Part shown: in pieces, positions 50,841 through 57,939 of the stretch | How the letters are laid out: each line of letters starts with the position of its first letter | How positions within the stretch are numbered: the stretch's first letter is position 1 | Assembly (NCBI GenBank): GCA_002685335.1 | Contig: NYWY01000038.1 | Span: 1 to 64,000 of the forward strand | Reading direction: 5' to 3' | DNA: 64,000 nucleotides | DNA from: Planctomycetaceae bacterium | GTDB lineage: Bacteria; Planctomycetota; Phycisphaerae; Phycisphaerales; SM1A02 | Program-made: the position numbers and the translations under genes | Notes under the pieces: generated by a model | The model's database searches: none | What the model was told of the DNA's origin: nothing | Seen by the model: the letters and a program-made list of their open reading frames with translations, nothing else

Positions 50841-51508
50841 TCACGTCGCCACCACCCGGCCCTCGGCGATCACGAACACCCGTCGTTCACGATCGGGGTC
50901 GGATCGCACGCGGGCCCCTCGAGCGAAGGGGGTGAATGCCGGAAGGACCATCTGTCGGGCATCGAGCAGGAACGCATGGGCGAGGACCGCCGGGCGCCGT
51001 CACCGATCGAGAGCACTGGATGGAGATGCCCCGCCAGAATGAAGGGTGCGTCATCCGACGGGGTCTCGTTCGACGGTCGAGGATGATGACGCAGGAGAAA
51101 CGGCCCCGCCTCGCGTTGATCACCGTCGTCGTCGATGCCCCAGGAACGGGGGATTGAAACGTCCGCGTCGTGATTCCCGCCGATGAGGGAGATCGGGGTT
51201 GTGATTCGCCGTCGCCAACGGGCGAACAGGTCGATGATCGGATCTTCCATCCCCTCCTCGCAGTGGACGAGATCTCCGAGAATGGTCAATCGACTCGCGC
51301 CGCAGCGGCTGATCGCCTGCTCCAGTCGCTCGAGTGATTCCTCCGCGATGCCCTCCGGCATCGGCACCCCGAGCGATCGATAGGTTTCGGCCTTGCCGAG
51401 GTGGAGATCCGCCGCGAGGAGGAGATCCAGATCCGGAAGATGCAGCGTTCGTTCGGGCATCAGCACGGCAGGCTGACCGGCGAGTTGGATTTCAAGGTCC
51501 CGAGGCAT
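50841..51508 (-). pseudogene. pdeM: Frameshifted ligase-associated endonuclease PdeM
   Basis: A calcineurin-type metallophosphoesterase. The first 170 residues are intact: LLLAADLHLGKAETYRSLGV (D-x-H), ILGDLVHCEEG (G-D), GGNHDADV (G-N-H-D) and AGHLHPVLSIGDG (G-H-x-H). Near 50987-50992 the frame then changes. The original frame runs on as unlikely sequence, whereas the -1 frame gives FLLDARQMVLPAFTPFARG and RRVFVIAEGRVVAT, the typical PdeM C terminus, to a stop at 50841-50843. One missing base in a G+C-rich run explains it, as a true mutation or an assembly error. The metal motifs precede the shift. Start ATG 51508, with TACAAA 6 nt upstream. Confidence 0.8.
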
Positions 51509-51514
51509 GCGTTG

Positions 51515-51520
51515 TTTGTA
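51515..51520 (-). promoter_or_regulatory. -10 element of a leaderless promoter (pdeM)
   Basis: TACAAA on the minus strand ends 6 nt before ATG 51508. Confidence 0.4.
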
Positions 51521-51583
51521 CCACGCAGGTGGAGGCACCGGGTCGACGGATGGCCGGGAAGTCCCGGCCGTCGAGGAGCCGAC

Positions 51584-51947
51584 TCATTCCTCCGCGAGTG
51601 GTGCTTCGGGCCAGGCGGTCTGCACGGCGACCATGTCCTGGTAGGTCGAGCACCACGATCCGGTCGGCATGGCGAATGGTGCTGAGGCGGTGGGCGATCG
51701 CGAAGGTCGTGCGGCCCGCGAGCAGTCGCTCGATCGACTGCTGGATCATTCGTTCGCTGGCGGAGTCAAGGTTGCTGGTCGCCTCTTCGAGGATCAGGAT
51801 TCCCGGGTCGGCGAGGATCGCTCGCGCGATGGCGAGTCGCTGTCGCTGTCCGCCGGAAAGCCGAACCCCTTGTTCGCCGATAAGCGAGTCGAAACCATCG
51901 GGGGTCTCTTCGATGAATTCCAGGGCGTTCGCGGCGGTCGATCGGAT
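51584..51947 (-). pseudogene. Remnant of an ABC exporter ATPase domain
   Basis: On the minus strand this segment encodes the last third of an MsbA-type nucleotide-binding domain: [20 protein letters not shown], then the signature [15 protein letters not shown], Walker [18 protein letters not shown] and the H-loop [19 protein letters not shown]. Everything upstream (Walker A, membrane domain) is gone. After VVLD the usual GRIVExGxHxELL segment is missing, and the frame joins near 51644 to [19 protein letters not shown], a normal exporter tail that ends at 51584-51586. The Walker B Asp is Glu here. It is a decayed gene with at least two deletions. Confidence 0.8.
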
Positions 51948-52395
51948 GAAGCCGAGGCCTGGTGCCCGGGAGGATCCGTCCTTCGCGATGAAAGAGCCGG
52001 CAGGCCTGCAGGGCTTCGCCGCCGCGACGGGTGCCGTCCGCGTCCCGGGAGGCTTCCACGAAACCCGCTCCGGTCAGAGCCCGAGGATCCGGCGAGGGGA
52101 TCGACTGCTCCAAAATGTCCAGAGATCCGGAATCGCGGTTCCGACTTGACTCGGATGGTGCTGTGGAGGGCGTCGATGACAGGATTGGCTCCGGATGAGA
52201 GAGCGGAATCGAAGGGATAATTGCAAAGGGTAGGACCGACGGAGCACAGATTGACCGTGTCGGCGTCGTCTGGGGTTCTATCATGTAGCCGCCGGACCCC
52301 TCCTTGACCGATTCAAAGGAGCGTTCCGACCTTCCGTGGCCGAAACCGCGGAGAGTATTTCGTCACCCGGTCGACCTTATTGGGATTCTCACGTC
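51948..52395. other. About 450 bp without an intact gene, before the ferredoxin gene
   Basis: The half next to the ABC remnant has a composition like coding DNA but no continuous frame of a known family, so it is probably more of the decayed exporter region. The half next to the ferredoxin gene is less G+C-rich (around 52205-52240). TTGACC at 52251 is a possible -35 without a well-spaced -10, and AAGGAG occurs near 52316. Confidence 0.45.
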
Positions 52396-52794
52396 ATGCA
52401 CATGCGTCACAGCGATGAGGAACACGGCCCCCCGGTCGTCCCCGTCACCTTCGTCCTCGAAGATCCCCATGGCCTCACCGATACCGAACAGGTCGAATGG
52501 AACCTGATGGGGGGGGAGAAGGAGAATCTCCTCGAATTGGCGATCGAGAACGGGATCAACATCGAGCATGCCTGCGGCGGGGTCTGCGCCTGCTCCACCT
52601 GCCACGTGTATGTCGAGAAAGGCATGGATCAGGTGTCCGAGGGTGATGAAGACGAAGAAGACCGGGTCGAAGAGGCGCCGGGTCTTCAGATCGACAGTCG
52701 GCTCGCCTGTCAGTGCAAGATCACGGGCACGGGCCCGATTCGGGTTCGGGTCCCCGCCTGGAACCGGAATGCGGTCAAGGAAGTCCCTCACTGA
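52396..52794 (+). CDS. [2Fe-2S] ferredoxin, adrenodoxin/ISC type
   Basis: A small electron carrier of about 132 aa. The cluster ligands follow the vertebrate-type pattern C-x5-C-x2-C...C: ACGGVCACSTCHVYV (about residues 57-71) and CQCK near residue 108. IENGINIEHACGG and MDQVSEGDEDEEDRV match the ISC ferredoxin Fdx, which supplies electrons for iron-sulfur cluster assembly. No isc genes are adjacent. The start could be ATG 52396, ATG 52402 or GTG 52336; the longer form adds residues not expected in the family. An extra Cys within the motif (C-G-G-V-C-A-C) is notable. Confidence 0.88.
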   Translation: MHMRHSDEEHGPPVVPVTFVLEDPHGLTDTEQVEWNLMGGEKENLLELAIENGINIEHACGGVCACSTCHVYVEKGMDQVSEGDEDEEDRVEEAPGLQIDSRLACQCKITGTGPIRVRVPAWNRNAVKEVPH

Positions 52795-52893
52795 CCTCCT
52801 TCGAGAGGATGGGATCTTCCGATTTCCCCGACGACGGATGAGCATGGGCGCATTCAGACCGGATCCGAGCAAATTGAAGACTCGATCGAGCCG

Positions 52894-55800
52894 ATGAGCA
52901 GGGGACGATCAAGTTTTATGAGCAACTCCCAGAATCAGAACCAAGACGGGATCCTTCCGGGAGGCTCGGCCTCCGGGACGTCTCGCAAGCAGCGAGGGCC
53001 CAGTGGGCCGGTGGTCACCCGGGGCCTTCGAATCTGGCTCCGAGTCGTTCTCGCGCTCTTCGGCCTCCTGGTTCTGGACAGCATCTACCTCGTCGCAGTC
53101 GATCTTTCGGCCTGGTGGGCCGGCGACTCCCGTGAAGACGGAACGTATCTCTGGGCCATTCTCGTCCACCTTGGACTCGGGCTACTCCTGCTGGTCCCGT
53201 TCGTCATCTATGGGGCGATGCATGCCTGGCGAGGCCGGTACCGCCCCAATCGTCGCGCGGTGGCGGTCGGATGGGCGCTGCTGTGGATCGGGGTGGCCCT
53301 GCTGGTCACCGGCCTTCTCCTGGTCCGGGTGGAGTTCGCGGGCATCCGCTTCGGCATCGATCATCCGGCGACCCGGCAGGCGATCTTCTGGATCCATGCG
53401 ATCAGTCCGCTGATCGCGATCTGGCTCTTCATCCTGCATCGTCTGGTGGGGCCGAAACTTCGATGGAAGCAGAGCATCGGATGGTCCGGAGCCGGCCTGG
53501 TCACCGCACTCCTGGCGATGATCGTCACGGCGGTCGAACCCCCGGCGCCTGCGAGAGCCGGGGGACTGGTCGCGCTGACCACCTCCTCGATCGACGCATT
53601 CGGTCCGTCCCTGGTGGAGACCGTCGGTGGAGGCACCGTGCCGCTCGAGCATCTGCTCGGCAATGAACACTGCATCAGCTGCCACGAGGATGCCCACGCT
53701 CAGTGGGGTGACTCGGCCCATGCGGCGAGTTCCTTCAACAATCCGCTCTATGCCTTCTCGGTTCGAAACACGCGACAGGCGATGCTCGATCGTTTTCACG
53801 ATCTGGAGCCGAGCCGCTTCTGCGCAGGTTGTCATGATCCCGCGATCCTGATGTCCGGAAGCTGGGAGGAGGAACGTTGGACGGATCCCGCGATGGCCGC
53901 GGAGACCGCGACCGATCCACTGGGAAGTGCGAGCATCGGTTGCATCGTCTGTCATGGGATCGAGGATGTCTCCACCCTCGGCAACGCCTCGTACACGTTC
54001 CGGGACCCCGCTCGATATCCATTCGCCTTCAGTGATTCGCCGTTCCTGCAATGGGTCAACCGGCAACTGATCCTCGCCAAGCCTGATTTCCACAAGCGGA
54101 CCTTCCTGAAGCCGGTGCACGAGTCCGCGGAGTTCTGTGGCGCCTGTCACAAGGTCTTCCTGCCCGAAGCGCTCAACGGGTACAAGTGGCTGCCGGGTCA
54201 GAATCACTACGACACCTGGCGTCTCTCAGGCGTCTCGGGACGAGGAATCGGTTCCTGGTACTGGCCGCCCGCGATCAGCCCCGACTGCAACGGGTGCCAC
54301 ATGCCGTTGGTGCCCGGCGACGGCATCGCCGCCCGCATCCGGGATGATTCCGGAGTCCCGACCGAGCATCATCACGGGTTCCACGCCGCGAACACCGGGC
54401 TGGCCGCGATCGCCGCGGCACTCGACCCCGGGCCGGAAGCCGAGGCCCGACTGGACCGGGTGGTGGACGCCTGTGTTCGGATGAATGAAGACGCGCTTCG
54501 CATGGACCTGATCGGCCTGCGGGCCGACGGCCGGGTGAACGGGGAATTCCGGGGTCCGGTGGGGATGAACGATGTCTGGGTCGAGGCGGGGGAGACCGTG
54601 CTGCTCGAGACGCTCACCCGCACGCTCGGACTCGGTCATCCACTGACCCAGGGAACCGCGGACTCCAACGAGATCTGGGTCGAGATCGAAGTCGGCCTCC
54701 GCCCGGATCCGATGGCGGCTCCGTCGCTTCTCGGGCGGAGCGGAGGGATCGGACCGGACGGGGTGGTGGACCCGTGGTCGAAGTTCCTGAATCTCTGGCT
54801 GCTGGATCGCGACGGGAATCGAATCGAGCAACGCAATCCCGAAGACATCTTCGTGCCGCTGTTCAATCACCAGATTCCCCCCGGAGCCGCGGATCTCACC
54901 CACTACCGACTTCGGATTCCGAGCGACGCCACCGGCGAACTGGTGATCCGGGGTCGGGTGCGATACCGCAAGTTCGACACCCGGCTCATGCGACATGCCT
55001 TCGGAGCGGAGGAGGGGGAGCGACTCTCCAAGGTGCTCCCGATTCTCGACATGGCCGAGACCACGATCACCATTCCCGTGGGCCGCGACTCCGGTCGGAC
55101 GGCGACCACGACGCTGGAAGCGCCCGACTGGCAGCGATGGAATGATTACGGCATCGGTCTGGTTCGAGCCGGTTCCGGCGGTGGAGTGGCCAAGGGACAG
55201 CTTGCCCAGGCGATCGAGGCGTTCGCGGAGGTCGAGAACCTCGGCTTCGCGGACGGCGCCTTGAATCAGGGACGGGCCATGATCATCGAAGGTCGGATCG
55301 ACGATGCCTCGGCGGCACTCGCCCGGGCAGCGGAGAATCCCGAGCTCAAGTGGCCGTGGGCCCTGGACTGGTACGCGGCGGGGGTGGCGAGAGAGCTCGG
55401 TGACCTCGAGGAGTCCGTCCGCCGGATCGAACGCGTCATCGCATCGAGATATGAAACCGCGGTCGAACGTGGCTACGACTTCTCCCGTGATGAACGGGTC
55501 TGGAACGAGCTCGCGACCGTCCGATTCCAGATCGCCCGGCGGGCTGCGACCGACGACGCCTACGAGTCGGAGATTCAGAAGGCCCTCGAAGCGGTGAATC
55601 GCTCCATCCAGCTCAATGCCCAGATGCCGAGGACCTGGTTCCTGGCATCGCGGATCTTCGAGGCGGCCGGGGATGAAGAGGGGGCGGCCCGGGCCCTGGC
55701 GGAGTTCGAAGTCATTCGTCCCGACGACAATGCCCGGGATCGTGCCATCCGGTTGGCCCGAAGTCGGAGTGAGATCGCGGATCATGCGGCCGAACCGATC

Positions 55801-55908
55801 GCGATCTACGACCTGACGGAAGATCACTCGATCATCCCGCCGGAGAACCTGGCGTCGGATCGGACCGCGATGGCGGATCCGGCCGATGAGACCGGAGAAT
55901 CCCGATGA
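52894..55908 (+). CDS. Membrane multiheme cytochrome c with TPR-like C terminus
   Basis: A 1004-aa protein (986-1004, depending on start; ATG 52918 is the alternative). Five hydrophobic helices span about residues 48-220. Two of them carry His pairs (VHLG...GAMHAW and IHAIS...ILHRLV) spaced 18 and 14 residues apart, as in b-type heme proteins. Then come five CxxCH heme c sites: CISCH, CAGCH, CIVCH, CGACH and CNGCH (about residues 257-470). A beta-rich part follows (about 540-740), then helical repeats of TPR type (750-960: AIEAFAEVENLGFADGALNQ, ALARAAENPELKW). The role in moving electrons from quinol to the periplasm is inferred. ATGA couples it to the CRTAC1 gene. Confidence 0.8.
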   Translation: MSRGRSSFMSNSQNQNQDGILPGGSASGTSRKQRGPSGPVVTRGLRIWLRVVLALFGLLVLDSIYLVAVDLSAWWAGDSREDGTYLWAILVHLGLGLLLLVPFVIYGAMHAWRGRYRPNRRAVAVGWALLWIGVALLVTGLLLVRVEFAGIRFGIDHPATRQAIFWIHAISPLIAIWLFILHRLVGPKLRWKQSIGWSGAGLVTALLAMIVTAVEPPAPARAGGLVALTTSSIDAFGPSLVETVGGGTVPLEHLLGNEHCISCHEDAHAQWGDSAHAASSFNNPLYAFSVRNTRQAMLDRFHDLEPSRFCAGCHDPAILMSGSWEEERWTDPAMAAETATDPLGSASIGCIVCHGIEDVSTLGNASYTFRDPARYPFAFSDSPFLQWVNRQLILAKPDFHKRTFLKPVHESAEFCGACHKVFLPEALNGYKWLPGQNHYDTWRLSGVSGRGIGSWYWPPAISPDCNGCHMPLVPGDGIAARIRDDSGVPTEHHHGFHAANTGLAAIAAALDPGPEAEARLDRVVDACVRMNEDALRMDLIGLRADGRVNGEFRGPVGMNDVWVEAGETVLLETLTRTLGLGHPLTQGTADSNEIWVEIEVGLRPDPMAAPSLLGRSGGIGPDGVVDPWSKFLNLWLLDRDGNRIEQRNPEDIFVPLFNHQIPPGAADLTHYRLRIPSDATGELVIRGRVRYRKFDTRLMRHAFGAEEGERLSKVLPILDMAETTITIPVGRDSGRTATTTLEAPDWQRWNDYGIGLVRAGSGGGVAKGQLAQAIEAFAEVENLGFADGALNQGRAMIIEGRIDDASAALARAAENPELKWPWALDWYAAGVARELGDLEESVRRIERVIASRYETAVERGYDFSRDERVWNELATVRFQIARRAATDDAYESEIQKALEAVNRSIQLNAQMPRTWFLASRIFEAAGDEEGAARALAEFEVIRPDDNARDRAIRLARSRSEIADHAAEPIAIYDLTEDHSIIPPENLASDRTAMADPADETGESR

Positions 55909-57770
55909 ACGACTCCAACGAATCCCGGCGACCTCGGGATCGTGACGTGGTGATCGCGGTGGCCTTTCGGCGAAGCCTCTACGTGGCCGGAGGTCTCGGA
56001 GTGGTGGTGGGCGGCGTGCTGCTCGCCCGAACCCTTCTCTCCTCGCCGGCCGAAGAGCGAATCGTGGATGAGACGCGGGTCGAGGCTCCATCGACGGACA
56101 TGTCACCGTCGTCGGAAGTCGTGGATCTCGCGATGCCCTTCACCGAGGTCACCGAGGAGTGGGGCGTCGACTTCGTCCGGGACAACGGTGCCCGTGGAGG
56201 GAAACTCCTTCCCGAATCACTCGGCGGTGGCGTGGCGGTGGTGGACCTCGACTGTGACGAGCGTCCGGATCTGGTTTTCGTCGACGGCGGCGATCTGCTC
56301 GACCCGGAGCCCGGGGCGGTGGTGGTCGCGTACCGAAACACGACGTCCGAAGACGGTTCCCCGCGGTTCGTCCGGGTGGACGAGATCCCGCTTCTGTCCG
56401 GACACGGCATGGGGGTGGCGGTCGGGGACGTGGACGGGGATGGAGATCCTGATCTCTTCGTATCGATGATGGGTCGGGATCGTCTGTTGCGGAATGAATC
56501 CTCCGCCGGTCGGATCCGATTCGTGGATGGTTCCGAGGCGTTCGGAATCTCCGAGGCGCACGCCTGGAGCACGGCGGTGGGCTTCGCGGATCTCGATCAG
56601 GATGATGATCTCGATCTGGTCGGTCTCTGTTACGTGGACTGGTCTCCCGAACTGGATGCCGCGGTCGACTTCCGCATCGATGGACTCGGCCGGGCATATG
56701 GTCCGCCCACCGGCTTCGCCGGCACCGTGCCGTTCCTGCTGGTCAACGAGCAGGATGCCGACGGAGGAATCCGCCTCGAAGATCAGTCCGAAGCCCGCGG
56801 GCTCCGGCAGATCAACGCCGAAACCGGACAGCCGGAAGGCAAGGGGTTGGCGATTGCGATGGTCGATCTCGATGACGATGGTGATCTCGACGTGGTCGGA
56901 GCCAATGACACCACGGCGAACGCGGCCTGGATCAACGACGGAACCGCTCGTTTCGAAGAACGAGGCCGTCGACTGGGAATCGCCTTCGATCGATCCGGAG
57001 CCGCCACCGGGGCGATGGGGATCGATGTCGCGACCCGGCCCGCTCGCGGAGGCGAGGAGACGCTGGTCGCGATCGGAAACTTCGCCAACGAACCCAGTTC
57101 GCTGTTCGTCCGACGATCCGGCGAGTCGGGTTTCTTCGACGACGCCGCGGGCGAAGGCATTTCCGCCCCGACCCGGCGGGCTCTGACCTTCGGACTGCTC
57201 TTCACCGATCTTGATCTGGACGGGATCGAGGATCTGGTCCAGGCCAATGGTCACCTCGAGGAGGAGATCACGGTGGTTCAGGCCAGTCAGGCCTATCGAC
57301 AATCCGCCCAGGTCTTCCGTGGTCTTCCCGCCTCTCGAGGAGGAGGTTTCCGCCAGGTTCCCGAGGATGCCCTTGGCGATCTGTCCACGCCGGTCGTGGG
57401 TCGCGGACTGGCCAGTGGAGATCTCGATCTCGACGGCGATCTCGATCTGATCCTCACCCAGGTCGCCGGGCCCCCGATGGTGCTCCGGAACGATGCCGCC
57501 ACCGGTTCCGGCGTGCACGTTCGGCTCGAGGGTCGAGCCGGGAACCCCGATGGCATCGGTGCGGTCCTGGTCGGAACCGTGGGTGATCGAACGATGGTGC
57601 GTCGAATCATGCCGACGCGAAGCTATCTTTCGCAGGTCGAACCCGTCGCGGTCTTCGGCCTCGGGGATGCCTCGTCGCTCGATCGGCTCGAGATCCGCTG
57701 GCCCGACGGCGAGACCACGATGGTCGAGGGGCCGATCTTGCCGGGTCGGATTCGCTTCGGTCGCGACTGA
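55905..57770 (+). CDS. CRTAC1-family protein with FG-GAP repeats and ASPIC/UnbV domain
   Basis: A 621-aa protein anchored by one N-terminal helix (about residues 23-45). Several FG-GAP/VCBS beta-propeller repeats carry Ca-binding loops: VVDLDCDERPDLVFVDGG, VGDVDGDGDPDLFVS, FADLDQDDDLDLVGL, MVDLDDDGDLDVVGAN and SGDLDLDGDLDLILTQ. The C terminus has the ASPIC/UnbV domain (RLEIRWPDGETTMVEG, about residues 590-605). Such proteins occur outside the cytoplasm in planctomycetes and often neighbour TPR or cytochrome genes. The exact function is unknown; surface adhesion or partner binding is a guess. It is translated with the cytochrome gene through a 4-bp overlap. Confidence 0.87.
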   Translation: MNDSNESRRPRDRDVVIAVAFRRSLYVAGGLGVVVGGVLLARTLLSSPAEERIVDETRVEAPSTDMSPSSEVVDLAMPFTEVTEEWGVDFVRDNGARGGKLLPESLGGGVAVVDLDCDERPDLVFVDGGDLLDPEPGAVVVAYRNTTSEDGSPRFVRVDEIPLLSGHGMGVAVGDVDGDGDPDLFVSMMGRDRLLRNESSAGRIRFVDGSEAFGISEAHAWSTAVGFADLDQDDDLDLVGLCYVDWSPELDAAVDFRIDGLGRAYGPPTGFAGTVPFLLVNEQDADGGIRLEDQSEARGLRQINAETGQPEGKGLAIAMVDLDDDGDLDVVGANDTTANAAWINDGTARFEERGRRLGIAFDRSGAATGAMGIDVATRPARGGEETLVAIGNFANEPSSLFVRRSGESGFFDDAAGEGISAPTRRALTFGLLFTDLDLDGIEDLVQANGHLEEEITVVQASQAYRQSAQVFRGLPASRGGGFRQVPEDALGDLSTPVVGRGLASGDLDLDGDLDLILTQVAGPPMVLRNDAATGSGVHVRLEGRAGNPDGIGAVLVGTVGDRTMVRRIMPTRSYLSQVEPVAVFGLGDASSLDRLEIRWPDGETTMVEGPILPGRIRFGRD

Positions 57771-57883
57771 ATCCTCGTCTCGGGATTCGACCTCCATTCA
57801 CACGTTCGCACAGGCACTCCGGCGTCATCGCCCGCGGTTCTTCTCCGGCTCCGAGGTGTCCTCCACGAGCCGGCGCAAGAAAT

Positions 57884-57911
57884 CGCCCCGCCGGCGGCTG
57901 CCGACGGGGCG
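57884..57911 (-). terminator. Terminator of the FG-GAP dockerin gene
   Basis: Read on the minus strand, a 12-bp stem with one mismatch and a 4-nt loop is followed by ATTTCTT. It lies 28 nt after the gene's stop. It may also serve the convergent CRTAC1 gene, though that side lacks a T run. Confidence 0.6.
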
Positions 57912-57939
57912 GAATCGATTTCGGAACGTGGGCCGTCGA

